Shown: positions 21,001-28,254, counted from the stretch's first letter. The stretch: 64,000 nt of DNA from Arion vulgaris (GCA_020796225.1 CM036754.1:41887779-41951778); one strand, 5' to 3'. Translations and numbers: made by a program. The notes: a model not told the origin generated them from the letters alone.

Positions 21001-23740
21001 AGGTCTCAACAGTCACTCTACAATTGTTTCTTTTTTGTGCAGTCTCAAATTTCACCCGTTTCATAGACATACATTATTTGCCTCCCCACTCTTCCACTGT
21101 GGCTTCCTGTCATGTCTATTTTTGTTGTACAGTTGTTTCCTGATGGTGTGTCTCCATTTTTCTTTTTGTCTGTATTCCAGTCCAGTGGACATGTAGTTAA
21201 ATTTGATAGTTTTCTGATGTTGTGTCCAGGAGAGCGTATATCGACTGGTTGAATTCGGTGGTGTTTCCTGACGGAAACATGCAGTGTTTGACCCCATTGT
21301 AAGGTCAACAGTGTTTTCTTTGTGGAAAAATAAAACCAATGACCTTCTCACACATGACGACAGTTTCCAGAAAGCGACCTTAATTCCTCTGCCCTTTATA
21401 ATCAGAAATACTATCTCTAAAACGTATAAATTGCAAACATTCATCAACCAGTTTCTGCGTAGAATAGAGGGATTAAGATGGTATGATAGGGTCACAAACG
21501 AGAAACTTATGGAGAGAACAAGACAGATTCCATTGAACCAAGAGGTTAAAAAAGGGCTGGATAAGAGGCATTTTGTGAAAACCGGAAGGGAATATAACAA
21601 GAAGGGTCCTTTCCTGGAACCTGCAGAGACAGCGAAAGAAGGGGGCCAAGAAATACGCGGAGAACTGGATTTGTGGGCAATGGTGAAAAATATAAAGAAG
21701 AGCTGGAGGGAGTTGCAGGAGATAGCTAGAGATAGGAAGACATGGCATGAGTTTCTTGGGGGCCTATACCTCAATCTGGGTTTAAAAGGCAGAGAGAGAG
21801 ATACTGTCTCTAACCAAAAAATTCTGAGTTTATGGGTATCATAATATGAGCATCATCATCCAGAAGAGATGCTGGAAATGGATCAGACATGTGATACACA
21901 CGGAGACTAACTCTGCCACGAAAACTGCACTTAGATGGACACCAGAGGGTAAACAAAAACATGGAAGACCCAAAACGACCTGGAGGAGAACAGTAGAATA
22001 AGAACTGAAAGAAATTAATCACAGTTGGAACACAATACAAATGGCTGCCAAGAATAGAGAAGAATTGTGTGCATTTTTTGCTGCCTAAGTGCCAGGATCA
22101 TCACAGGCTAGAGAGAGAGGGATACAATCCCCACGGGTACTCTCTGAAGCGAAAAAATTCTGTAATGACAATTCATTTTTGACATTGTCCACTCCACCTC
22201 CACTTCTTCTTTTGTTGTCACACTGCTACCGGGTTGTTGCCCAGTGTCATGGTTTTCTGTTTTTGTCTTGCGCTGTTCTGGTGGCTTGTGTGATTTGTTA
22301 TTTTTGCTCTTTCACAGGAATCTGCTACGCCATCTAACCATCTTTTCCATGGTCTTCCTCTTGCCTTCTTTCCCAATGTTCTGTTGTAGAAGACTCTGTA
22401 TACTGTGGAGTTTGGATGCATTCTTATTAAGTGGCCAAACCACTTCATTCTTTGTTTCTCTATGTAATTCAAGCACGGTTTTGTGCCAGTGTCAGCTTGT
22501 CATTATTTCTTGTTGAGATTACATCACAAGTTTACCCACTGAACTACTTTATTAGTAATCATTTGAGTCCAAGTCAGAATTTATTCATATTATTTTGTAA
22601 AATCCATATTCTTCTTCTTCGAATGCTCCATATCGACTACTGGTTAAACCACTCTTTGTGATCTGAGCCTAAGAGCGATTGTACGTTGTGCTAGTTATGA
22701 GCCTACAAGGAGCATAGCACATCCAACACTTTTCTGTGACCCTTTCTATTTACTAGGTTAGTTTCCCTAGGTCCCTACCTCAGTCGCCTCTTATGACCCA
22801 CCTTGTAGATCGCATTGGTACTATTCTTTGCTCCTTGAGCCCCAGCAATACACAAATTCATATTTAAAAAAACTACTAAAGCTGTAGCCTTAGGATAAAG
22901 CTAATTTATTATCTATATTTTCTACAATTGAAACTGATCTGAAAACACTAAGAAATACATTAACAAAAATCAAATATAGAAATTCCCAATTTAAAAAAAT
23001 CCCTAATGGTAGTCCACTTATTTGTTTCTGAGCTTACAAATTACATTTGTCCACTTGAAAATTTGGTTGTGATTTTTGAGGTTTATACTAACTTGACTCA
23101 ATTTTGTTTGTTTTCAGTGTCCGCTCAGTATGGGGGAATTCTTATGCCTGCTAAGTTTCAATCTCCTACGCAAAAAGGACTGATGGTGCCAGCCTCAAAT
23201 ATAGCCAGACCTCTAGGTACACCTTCACAGCAAGAAATTGGACATCAATTGAACCTGAGACCAAAACTGCAGCGCAATTTTCCAGAAATTCCATTGGAAG
23301 TTCAAGAGACTAAAGATTATAATGATCTGGTGGAGTCCTTCAATGTGAAGCTGATTCCATCAATGTCTCGGCAAAATCCTTTAGCTCAGGTGGCTCAACG
23401 ATTTGGGAATGTGCCACAGCAGGAGCAGTCTGCACATTATGCGATACAGCCATTTTCTCCTAGGGAAAAACAAAGAGTGCTGCCTCCGAATGTTGATACT
23501 GGTCAAATGCATGTCTACCGTGGTTTCGCTCAAGAGGAACAGCTAACTCCCAACAGTAATGTTATGCAAGGTTTCTCTGGGCGTCTATTTAAGGTATCAG
23601 AAGAAGGCGTTGTAGGTACTGCTCCTACTCTCAGAGCTTGTGAAAACATCCCTGACATTGATGCCCTTATTCAGTCAGCTGAAGAACAAGCCAGACCAAA
23701 GATTAAAGGTGTGCGTCGAAACAGGGCTAGTCAAGATTAA
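4841..23740 (+). CDS. Divergent protein kinase (MAP3K8/MAP3K14-like?), 12 confident exons
   Basis: Exons: 4841-5005, 6498-6660, 8615-8711, 9712-9828, 11667-11811, 13322-13465, 15990-16141, 17709-17918, 18458-18599, 20245-20315, 20808-20949 and 23118-23740. All have AG/GT borders and phases join without a break, giving 721 residues from ATG 4846 to TAA 23738-23740. A catalytic domain runs from about residue 150 to 440: glycine loop GTFGVV (158-163), candidate ATP-binding lysine in LIQKK (K178), HCDIKPEN (271-278, catalytic D273), DFG (D292) and a TPEY motif in place of APE (309-312). Helix F is represented by DVYSAGLVGLF. The N-terminus is acidic and polar, and the tail beyond about 445 is Gln/Pro-rich and probably disordered. 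The predicted role is Ser/Thr phosphorylation. The DIKPEN loop, the compact N-lobe and the LVDFG phrase recall MAP3K8/MAP3K14, but this is from memory of the families only. The start may lie further upstream at 1380. Confidence 0.85.
5946..6080 (+). mobile_element. SINE E head fragment
   Basis: The block gcccgaatggttaccaggac, then gtaaacaatagaaccactgt, then catgtcgtaagaggcaacta, matches the beginnings of the fuller copies at 46538 and 55018. The usual 3' half is replaced by other sequence. It lies in the intron between 5005 and 6498. Confidence 0.6.
6180..6410 (+). mobile_element. LINE 3'-end fragment
   Basis: The segment near 6270-6400 translates in pieces to GRPRNTWRRNARN-like text and then a short UTR, the common C-terminal signature of many animal LINEs. 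It ends in a gaagaagaag tract. It is intronic and broken by stops. Confidence 0.6.
6498..6660 (+). CDS. Kinase gene exon: basic linker
   Basis: Acceptor tctcttattag, donor GTAAGT. It is in phase with the exon ending at 5005 (split Asp codon). It encodes a Lys/Arg-rich segment (DIDKRRASKKVFKVEEIKEE, then HKKRPQKRAMS) that could act as a nuclear-localisation or docking region. The function is inferred from composition only. Confidence 0.8.
6735..6930. repeat. Degenerate tandem repeat, roughly 50-60 bp unit
   Basis: About four imperfect copies of a unit containing gaaagaaaaatctacatacc, then tttatggagaaat, then gccattg. It begins 75 bp after the donor of the preceding kinase exon. Confidence 0.7.
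7555..7835 (+). mobile_element. LINE 3'-end fragment (same family as 37140-38900)
   Basis: The sequence matches 38680-38900 almost phrase by phrase: gaatgaggtcaagacacaga, tttcgggcatgtgatgagga, gcctgacttcatgg and acaccagagacagatttgtg. Frames give SSFFGHVMRR-like text, a typical LINE C-terminal motif. Confidence 0.75.
8205..8440 (-). mobile_element. SINE D copy
   Basis: Reverse-complement copy of the family, with the landmarks accacttgttagcactcttt, cacatctgatttctg and cctcttacaacatgtcttgt in the expected order. A SINE B tail follows at about 8440-8540. Confidence 0.8.
8440..8545 (+). mobile_element. SINE B tail fragment
   Basis: Contains gagatcttcctgtgtaagaa, then ccaaagtgcaattttgatag and a CAAT-rich end, as in the last 100 bp of the full SINE B at 15388-15826. 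Confidence 0.65.
8615..8711 (+). CDS. Kinase gene exon: pre-kinase segment
   Basis: Acceptor gtgtttgcccag, donor GTGAGT. It joins the previous exon through a split Leu codon and ends in phase 0. It encodes NPIILKDTSDLIRKIKKGTA and so on up to SPR. No domain is recognised. Confidence 0.8.
9060..9270 (+). mobile_element. LINE 3'-end fragment
   Basis: The block aagagaagaaaatggtgatt...ggcatactctgctgaagac reads as a decayed KRRKWxxxGHTL motif. It then continues into the segment shared with 4155-4310. A relative lies on the - strand at 40110-40420. Confidence 0.55.
9275..9450. repeat. Dispersed repeat, shared with 13655-13800
   Basis: Shared phrases include ggtacttgtaattta, caagtaaaggat, cctgtag-ccaac and ttgaactgtggaatttc or its equivalent. 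The class is unknown. Confidence 0.5.
9712..9828 (+). CDS. Kinase gene exon: glycine-rich loop
   Basis: Exactly 39 codons, phase 0 on both sides. It carries EEKITSGTFGVVVKVRD, the P-loop of the kinase N-lobe (subdomain I), and ends in REILIQKK, which contains the subdomain II lysine candidate. Confidence 0.9.
9835..10080. repeat. 27-bp minisatellite at an exon edge
   Basis: About eight or nine variant copies of a unit close to tgtgacttgtatgaaagaaa plus agttta. It starts within about 10 bases of the donor of the glycine-loop exon, so this donor has almost no unique intronic flank. Confidence 0.85.
10165..10440 (+). mobile_element. LINE RNase H-domain fragment
   Basis: A frame from about 10180 reads ADWGLLASAHGRVVAERSGT, then YGTTASSMRMKVEAVTAALQ, then GAVVISDPQLMF. 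This matches the start of the RNase H domain found in a class of LINEs (the EDSGAYRVTTSSLTMEVEAVTHA type). A second copy lies at 17000-17235. The family is named from memory and no search was run. Confidence 0.75.
10695..10890 (-). mobile_element. LINE 3'-end fragment (HLIRM family)
   Basis: Matches 22195-22475 and 55300-55680 (cttcttttgtcgtcacactg, ttgttgtccgttgccatgg, cagaattctgctatc). The coding sense is on the - strand. Confidence 0.65.
11090..11296 (+). mobile_element. SINE D copy, 5'-truncated
   Basis: Starts within the family at acctacaaggcatgttgtaa and runs to the ttagaagaag tail. The usual first 60 bp are missing, as expected of incomplete reverse transcription. Confidence 0.8.
11667..11811 (+). 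CDS. Kinase gene exon: N-lobe, helix C to hinge
   Basis: Acceptor ctgattctag, donor GTAAAT. It encodes RFEVKRNEIEIPLQFPDAEN and then GLTWNGQELTFIMEDAG. The EIEI stretch is the likely helix C glutamate region, and LTFIMEDAG looks like strand 5 and the hinge. Confidence 0.9.
12165..13105. repeat. 21-bp / 42-bp minisatellite
   Basis: About 45 copies of a 21-bp unit near agtcatgtatatcttacact. Between about 12590 and 12870 two variants alternate strictly (agtcatgtataccctagact and agtcatgtatatctcacact), giving a 42-bp higher-order unit. The unit length is a multiple of three, so long open frames on both strands are by-products. It ends about 220 bp before the exon at 13322. Confidence 0.95.
13322..13465 (+). 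CDS. Kinase gene exon: C-lobe start and catalytic loop
   Basis: Acceptor atcctaccag, donor GTACGT. It encodes GKSLRQLNMHPKF, a helical stretch ending in LANHAITHCDIK, and stops inside the catalytic loop. The codon is completed as Pro by the exon at 15990, giving HCDIKPEN. Confidence 0.92.
13530..13660 (+). repeat. Dispersed repeat G
   Basis: The phrase gctatgaattcaggcgtagt...tgactgatttgtgcatgga recurs at 49530-49610, 52795-52910 and 59025-59125, and reversed at about 2100-2240. The class is unknown. It lies just after the (TA)n tract that follows the exon donor. Confidence 0.6.
13820..14020 (+). repeat. Dispersed repeat H, shared with 21240-21420
   Basis: Both places contain ggtggtgtttcctgacgga or a close variant, then tgtaaggtc and cctcagccttataga-like text. 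It is probably part of a LINE or an old transposon. Confidence 0.5.
14100..15145 (+). mobile_element. LINE fragments, internally deleted and interrupted by SINE A
   Basis: Near 14340-14440 the text resembles the conserved start of a LINE endonuclease ORF (AQVAEEMKRYELDVLG-like, with stops). From 14530 and again from 14827 it resembles the C-terminal end: MNIKWDEFRRNDKIRDMSDQ and RKRRWRYVWHTLRRNDHKIT. The middle of the element is absent. SINE A at 14573-14826 splits the C-terminal part, flanked by a 12-bp duplication. Confidence 0.75.
14573..14826 (+). mobile_element. SINE A, full length, with 12-bp target-site duplication
   Basis: The tRNA-like head has an A box (tggctgagtgg) and B box (gggttcgaatc), followed by a family body (cctaggattgttgctggagc, caggtggcgtgccatttctg) and a T-rich end. 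ATGGGAAAAATA occurs on both sides (14561-14572 and 14827-14838), a clear target-site duplication. Other copies are at 34613, 36520, 41600 and 56440. Confidence 0.93.
15388..15826 (+). mobile_element. SINE B, full length
   Basis: A 439-bp element with a tRNA-like head (tctgtggcatagaggctaga; B-box-like ggttcgct is degenerate here), a middle with agttcaaaatcaagaagagc, and a tail with gatcttcctgtgtaagaaag, ccaaagtgcaatgatgattg and CAAT repeats. It is flanked by GATGAATG at 15380-15387 and 15827-15834. Confidence 0.88.
15990..16141 (+). CDS. Kinase gene exon: DFG motif and activation segment
   Basis: Acceptor tttcttcag, donor GTAAGT. It encodes ENICLNINTWVAKLVDFGSS, then NVTDYVGITPEYLD. The metal-binding DFG is intact. 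The activation segment between DFG and PE is short (about 15 residues) and has TPEY instead of APE. Confidence 0.93.
16228..16491 (+). mobile_element. SINE D copy with 9-bp target-site duplication
   Basis: Full family structure from cgcctgtgtgttgccagggc to tggaagaaga. AGAGAGAAT flanks both sides (16219-16227 and 16492-16500), although the purine-rich context makes a chance match possible. Confidence 0.85.
16660..17000. repeat. 30-bp minisatellite, apparently LINE-derived
   Basis: About 11 copies of a unit near ctggtctgtgcatcgtggtg plus agaagccagg. It runs straight into the LINE RNase H fragment at 17000. At the other copy of that LINE, the sequence just before the domain (10166-10205, gtctgtgcatcaaggtaaga) resembles a single unit. 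Confidence 0.9.
17000..17235 (+). mobile_element. LINE RNase H-domain fragment
   Basis: Aligns with 10200-10440: gagttgttgcagaacaaagt, ggacaactacttccagtacg, ggggctgttgttgtttctga and gcaggttgcggcatgagtgg-like text. Reading frames are broken. Confidence 0.7.
17255..17565 (-). mobile_element. SINE F copy
   Basis: Matches 780-1235 over its length, for example gatccagcgatttaaggagt, ggaactatcagtatgcatac and ctgagcacttatgggtctgc. Confidence 0.6.
17709..17918 (+). CDS. Kinase gene exon: C-lobe helix F
   Basis: Exactly 70 codons, phase 0 on both sides. It encodes DEKDDVYSAGLVGLFLIMGV and then HPMIQHLNN. The DVYSAG aspartate matches the invariant Asp of subdomain IX. The extra segment before it (about 25 residues) is a lineage-specific-looking insert. 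The donor is the weaker GTACCA. Confidence 0.9.
18070..18440 (-). mobile_element. LINE RT fragment
   Basis: The - strand reads NLYLNVAKTKIMTTDKTNQT and then NVNSFEYLGSLLTTDGNGMK, the standard thumb-region text after the RT active site. It ends almost at the acceptor of the next exon (18458), so the branch-point region of that intron may be LINE-derived. Confidence 0.88.
18458..18599 (+). CDS. Kinase gene exon: end of catalytic domain
   Basis: The acceptor used is tgatcag, the only one that keeps phase 0. Donor GTAAGT. It encodes RELNEESMQNLLDRPMSNIM, then NRNLRWTSKMAVYFLQ. The latter fits the position of the subdomain XI Arg helix (R-W-T-S-K in place of R-P-T/S-A). Confidence 0.85.
19135..19370 (+). 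mobile_element. LINE 3'-end fragment (HLIRM family)
   Basis: Reads MKWIGHLIRMKPNSTVYS, then KPRGKPRKRWLDDIAEP-like text after frameshifts, ending with accatgacactgggcaacaa. This is the + strand equivalent of 22195-22475 and 55300-55680. Confidence 0.8.
19370..19645 (+). mobile_element. LINE 3'-end fragment (SRLPTDSAP family)
   Basis: Reads KQQIKWFGYRSRLPTDSAPQ and then, further on, tgtttatcaaacgcacacaa and ctcttcttatcctgacgctg. Copies of the same family lie at 31060-31520 (+), 32217-32600 (-) and 45119-45690 (-). Confidence 0.8.
20245..20315 (+). CDS. Kinase gene exon: C-terminal tail, small
   Basis: 71 nt. It joins the previous exon via a split Asn codon and ends in phase 0 before GTAAAC. 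It encodes ELRMELQPPNKLSKQEPQSY, a polar tail. Confidence 0.8.
20340..20680. repeat. Fold-back repeat, about 140-bp arms (copy 1)
   Basis: The outer arms are ggtgaaacacgtaaaaacaa...gttttacaaag and, reversed near 20625-20670, ctttgtaaaactacagtcct...gtgtttcacc. Inner arms around 20465-20580 (acagaagcgatgaaattcag against ctaaatttcatcgcttctgt) continue the pairing. A similar fold-back is at 33505-33790. It is likely a non-autonomous element with long inverted ends. Confidence 0.8.
20808..20949 (+). CDS. Kinase gene exon: C-terminal tail
   Basis: Acceptor tgtttcttgacag, donor GTGAGT. It encodes FVDLNKDIGIEVTQKRQQES and then FGIAFKEPP. Low-complexity, no domain. Confidence 0.85.
21240..21420 (+). 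repeat. Dispersed repeat H copy
   Basis: Similar to 13820-14020. It leads directly into a LINE C-terminal segment and may be part of the same element. Confidence 0.45.
21420..21790 (+). mobile_element. LINE C-terminal fragment
   Basis: The open frame reads FINQFLRRIEGLRWYDRVTN, EKLMERTRQIPLNQEVKKGL, then WRELQEIARDRKTWHEFLGG. This is the classic C-terminal end of a LINE polyprotein. The frame is unusually intact for this window. Confidence 0.88.
21845..22090 (+). mobile_element. Second LINE C-terminal fragment
   Basis: Reads IIIQKRCWKWIRHVIHTETN, then ATKTALRWTPEGKQKHGRPK, TTWRRTVE, stop, and then a continuing AAKNREELCAFFAA. One in-frame stop interrupts it. It belongs to a different LINE clade from the piece just upstream. 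Confidence 0.88.
22195..22475 (-). mobile_element. LINE 3'-end fragment (HLIRM family)
   Basis: The - strand reads [20 protein letters not shown], then KKARGRPWKRWLDGVADSCE, and continues through the 3' UTR to cagtgtg-acaacaaaagaag. The terminal segment resembles the unit of the minisatellite at 63015-64000. Confidence 0.88.
22613..22862 (-). mobile_element. SINE D copy
   Basis: Reverse-complement copy with cttcgaatgctccatatcga at one end and tgagccccagcaatacac at the other. Confidence 0.8.
23118..23740 (+). CDS. Kinase gene last exon: Gln/Pro-rich tail and stop
   Basis: Acceptor gtttgttttcag. The split Val codon joins the exon at 20808. It encodes about 207 residues with no recognised domain, rich in Gln, Pro and Asn (for example QSPTQKGLMVPASNIARPLG). 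It contains a more acidic stretch, ACENIPDIDALIQSAEEQA, and ends KGVRRNRASQD before TAA. The DIDALIQSAEEQA helix could be a peptide docking motif, which is speculation. Confidence 0.9.
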
Positions 23741-23973
23741 ACAGTTGCCCATGGAACAAGACTGTAGTAGATCTGCAGGACCTTGCATGAACCCTGCAGA
23801 AGGAAATCTACATTAACATCTCATTAACTATCTTTTTTATATTACTCTTGTTTTACTCATGTTATTGTTTACTTCTTACAGCTTTCAGTTTATGTATCAC
23901 TGGCATATATTTCTATCACAATTCATTTCAACTATTTCGTTAAAAAAAAAAAACCAACATAATTTTAAAATTG

Positions 23974-24950
23974 TGGGCGTCTGTAGCTTAACCTTTTGAA
24001 CCCTGGCCAACTATACCTTAAAAACCCTGGGCTCCTGAGCAAATACAGCACATATCAGAATTGTTTGAAAAACAAGATAGATTGGCAGAATTGAGTGTTC
24101 TATAATTTTTTATCGACTTACTCCATCTCCAGTATTCCTGCTTACTATGCCAGTCTTCCCAATATGTAGATCCTTCCTTTAGACAGGAAATTTTGACAAA
24201 ATTTGCACCAAAATTGTGTCTTCACTTTCTTGACTGGTCTGTCTTTGTAATCCATGTTTGGAAAGTCACTGACATGTTTGTTATATTTGAACATCAGATG
24301 GTTCAAATAATTCTTCTTCTAAATGACCATCCGACCCACTTTCGATTTCGTTATCAGAATAATCATATTGAAGTCTTAATTCATCTTCAGAATCATTTAA
24401 AAAGTTCAACAGCTTGCTCGGTTGTCATCCTTTTGAGTGACCATTTCGAAATTTTCAGTGTTCGTTTCATCTTTTAAAATTAATAAACAATTATCAAATC
24501 ACTATGTTTCAAAACACGATGCAAACCGCCATTTAGATAAACCTTTAAGGAAGCATTTCCTGTGTTTGACGTCACACTAGTACACAAATTATAACGAGGA
24601 GGGGTTCTCATCCCGATATGTAGGCACCCCGGTATACGTGTACTAATGATAATACCGTAATATCGGGAGGGCGGGTTCAAAGGGTTAAGCGATAGTGAAC
24701 TTGATCACAACCCAAGCGTACCTGGTTCAAACTCCGTGGCAGGCAGTTTGGAAGCAAATTCGTTTCCGTAGGATTTTTACGAAAGGTAAAATAGACCTCA
24801 CTGTTCAGAAAGCAATGGCAAACTACTGAAAATATAAGGGGTGTCTAGAAAATCGACTTGTTTACTGTAGTTGATGGCTTCATCTTGTAAAGGATATGCC
24901 ACAACTTTCATTTTTTCAAGTTTAAAATAAAGATCATTGCTGTTGATAAA
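23974..24950 (+). mobile_element. SINE C, split by a TTAA-inserted element
   Basis: The left part 23974-23991 (gggcgtctgtagcttaa) and right part from 24689 (gcgatagtgaacttgatcac...) join exactly into the SINE C head seen, reversed, at 33087-33331 and 59495-59745. The right part carries the family core gcaatggcaaactactgaaa and the end aaggatatgccac. Confidence 0.85.
23988..24688. mobile_element. piggyBac-like non-autonomous element, 693 bp
   Basis: The core 23992-24684 is flanked by TTAA on both sides (23988-23991, 24685-24688). The ends read ccttttgaaccctgg and, reversed, ccctttgaacccgcc, imperfect terminal inverted repeats of about 13 bp. Removing the core and one TTAA restores SINE C. It encodes no transposase that I can see. 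Confidence 0.85.
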
Positions 24951-24989
24951 AATGTTTTACCACTTTAAAAAGTGAAAGTAAGAACCCAT

Positions 24990-26165
24990 TTTGATACTTA
25001 CTTACTTCTAATCCGTCATGCCTAGTGACACATGGGGCTTCAGAAAGGACTTTCCATGCTCTTCTGTCCCGTGCAACCTTCAGCGCAGAGCCCCACGTCA
25101 GAGATCGGTGTCCAGTTCCTCTTCCATCATGCGCCTCCATGTTGTCCGTGGTCTGCCTTTCTTTCTCTTTCCCTCTGGTGTCCAAGTGAGGGCTATCCTT
25201 GCAGGCATTTCTTGTCTCATTCTCATAACATGTCCGAGCCATTTCCATCTTCTCTTTTGAGTATGTCATTCATTGGCTCTTGTCTTGTGTCTTGGAGTAG
25301 TTGGTTATTGGATATTTTTACTGGCCAAAAGATTCCCAAGATTCTGCGAAGACAAGAGTGGTGGAAAACTGACAGCCTGCTAGTATCTCCTTTGGTCATC
25401 CTCCAACACTCCGATCCGTAGAGCAAAACTGGCAAAACAATGCTTTTATAGAGTTTAAGCTTTGTGGTCCTATTGTAAATTTTGGACTTCCATACTGGTT
25501 TCATTCTGGCAAAAGCGGTTCTGGCCTTACTCAGCGTGATTTTATATTCTTCCTCTGTGCCACCATTTAGTGTCAGTACGCTACCAAGATATGTAAACTG
25601 CTCAACCCTTTCCAGTGTTTCATCTTCTAACATTACTGGTTGTTGGATTTCACTGTTTGTCATAATTTTGTTTTTCCTGTGTTTGTTTTGAGGCCTACTG
25701 TCTTTGCCGTGCTGTGTAGTATTGTACTTTTCTCTTGTATATGTTCATATTTGTGTGACACCAGGGCTATATCGTCTGCAAAGTCCAGGTCCTCAAGCAT
25801 CTCGAAAGGGTCCATCTTATTCCTCTTGGTGCTTGTTGTTTTATGGCATTTTTAGCACCCAGTCAATTGTAATACTAAACAAAAGAGAGGACATTAATCA
25901 TCCCTGTCTTACACCAGATTTTACTGGGAATGTTTTGTTGGAATTCTTTAGGTTGCAGGAGAAATCTTTATAGAAGAGGGCTATGATGTTGACAAGCTTC
26001 TGCGGTTCGCCGTATTGTCTCAGTATCTTCCATAGGCTGTCTCTGTGGGCGCTGTCGAATGCCTTTTCAAAATCTATGAAGTTGATATATATAGTCCTTT
26101 GCCACTCGCTACATTTTGATACCATGTGGTATATTAGGGAATGTGGTTTTAGGTCTGTATTTTTT
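24990..26165 (-). mobile_element. LINE RT and C-terminal region, 5'-truncated
   Basis: In - strand order: NFIDFEKAFDSAHRDSLWKI (RT motif A), FPVKSGVRQG (motif B), [15 protein letters not shown] (the active-site FADD), FTYLGSVLTLNGGTEEEYKI, LYGSECWRMTKGDTSRLSVF and a decayed RPRTTWRR end near 25140. One of the longest LINE copies here. Frameshifts near 25260 and 25700 inactivate it. Confidence 0.92.
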
Positions 26166-26194
26166 TAAATAACCAACGACACACAATGGGTGCT

Positions 26195-26545
26195 GTGGTT
26201 ATTTAACTGATGTCACAGCACTCCGGGCAGACTCATAGGTGCTCAGTCTCACCCAACAAATGTCGAAGGGTATGCATACTGATGGTTCATGTGGATCGGT
26301 TGAACACTCATCTCTCTGCCCCTCAATAATCCAGCTCTACTTGTACAATGTGTAATTCTAAATTCTTTAAATCACTGGATTGAAACAACATCAATTTTAG
26401 ATGTCATCATCCAACAGTAGGTCGCCAACAGAACAAATAAAATCCCCATTATGCATCCTAAACTCTCCAACAGTCTATGCAAGCATGTCTTCTTTCTTGT
26501 TGCCATGAAAGCCCCATGTCCAGGATAGTAGATCCACCTGAGTGT
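26195..26545 (+). mobile_element. SINE F copy
   Basis: Contains gactcataggtgctcagtct, gggtatgcatactgatggtt, and ctccaacag near the end. Head-like text ggatcggttgaacactc replaces the better preserved gctcactggttaa of the copy at 49731. Confidence 0.6.
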
Positions 26546-26948
26546 CTGGAGGTTGGAAACCTCTATAAACGCAATTTCAAAAAAAAAATCAAAACATTGC
26601 AGACTAAGTTTTTGTATATTGGATTTATGTTGAAAAATTATCTGTTGCAAGCATGCACACACATCCCCACCCCCTCGGTATTTACTTGTTTGTTTTAAAT
26701 TAAACATGACCCGGTGAATTTGTCTATGGCCATATTTTCTAGTAGAGTTTAATCAACAAGGTGTTTATTAAACATATTAGCTTGGTGCTGTTACATTTTA
26801 CTCGCACATGCCAGTCTGTAAATACTCATTTCTGAATAATTTCATCTTTTCTGTTTTGTTTTTTAAACTTTTGTTGTAAATAAGTATTTCAAAAAGGGGA
26901 TCTAAATGCGAAGGATTGGCTTCCTTTTATTGGGCGTTAGCAACAATC

Positions 26949-27515
26949 AAAGGGATCTAGGGGTTCTCTGTGACATAGAGGTTAGGTGCTCGCCTCTCGT
27001 TTCAAAGGTACTCGGTTCGCTCTCTTGTGGGACCATCGGGATATTTTTCTAGAGATTCCTGATCTCAGTGTAGGTGAGATCGAGTTCCCAGTCTTGCAGG
27101 AGACCAATGATAAAACATAGCTCCCATGTTCAATTTGAGCATGTAAAAGAACCGTTGGCAGTTCAGAATTGAGAAAAGCATGCTAGAAAACTGCTGCCCA
27201 GGTCAAATTCATCAAGATTAAAATAAAAAAATTCCTCAAAAATATTTTCACCATCTTCAAAATGAAACCGGGACTGTCCCTGTGCTACAGAGTCTGTGCA
27301 CTGCCGTTGAGATCTACTTGCTGTGCTACTGAGTCTGTGCACTGCCGCTGAGATCTACTTGCCTGTGCTACTGAGTCTGTGCACTGCCGCTGAGATCTAC
27401 TTGCCTGTGCTACTGAGTCTGCACTGCCGCTGAGATCTACTTGTGTAAGAAAGAGATATGAGCACATTTGCTTATTCACCGAAGTGCAATAATGATGGTC
27501 CTCTCAATCTATAGG
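26949..27515 (+). mobile_element. SINE B copy with an internal 42-bp expansion
   Basis: The head (ctctgtgacatagaggttag), middle and tail of SINE B are all present. Between about 27283 and 27445 the segment around gagtctgtgcactgccgctg plus agatctacttgcctgtgcta is repeated four times in tandem. Full-length SINE B at 15388 has this segment once. Confidence 0.88.
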
Positions 27516-27714
27516 GATCTTTGGACAAAAATGCAAATTTGAATCAATGATGTAGTTCAGATTCGAACCCACGATTTTCAGAATGCAAGACAAACATCCC
27601 AACCACTTCACTACAAAGACATGTATATAAATAAGTCGTACATCAAACAAAGTTTTCTTGTAATTCCTTCCTCTACTTCAGAACTTCCAAGAACATATAC
27701 ATTGAATCATTTCT

Positions 27715-28120
27715 TCTTCTTCGGTGTAGTCTGACGTCAATTTGAAGAATGTGCTGAAAGAAAGCAGTGGTTAGCATCTCCAAAGAGCTTGTATTGGAAT
27801 AATCTTTCTTTTTCTATCCTCTTTGTGTCCTGTTTGACACATACGCCTTCCATAAGAAATTTCTATTGTTGTCGTTCTCCAGTCTTTCTACTAATTGTTT
27901 CCCACACCAGGCCACAACCTGTCAACTTTCTTTCCACAGTTCTTCTCAGTGTTTCTTTAGCGTCCAGGCCTTCTTTTCCCATCCTCTGTTCATCTGACAG
28001 CGTTCCTAGACAATGCCCCTGCTGGCATACAACATACATGCCTAACCCACCTCCATCTTTTAATGATGGTCTCCAATGATGCACAATTTGTTCTTTTTTT
28101 TTAAAGTTCTTCATTTGCTA
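27715..28120 (-). mobile_element. LINE C-terminal fragment
   Basis: The - strand reads GKEGLDAKETLRRTVERKLT and then GLVWETISRKTGERQ, resembling the GRPKETWRRTVEREL end of several LINEs. Upstream text is less clear. Confidence 0.65.
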
Positions 28121-28254
28121 TTGTATTTGGCCAGAAAATTTGCTGGATTCTTCTTAAATATTCATTTTGGAATGTCTGCAACTTGTGTATGAGTTTGTGA
28201 GTAATTTTCCATCACTCACTACTATATAATATCCTTTATTATGTCACTATAACT

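Noticed and set aside
21284..21844. 186-codon open frame resembling an intact protein
   Set aside because: It is the C-terminal end of a LINE polyprotein, truncated at the 5' side, not a host gene.
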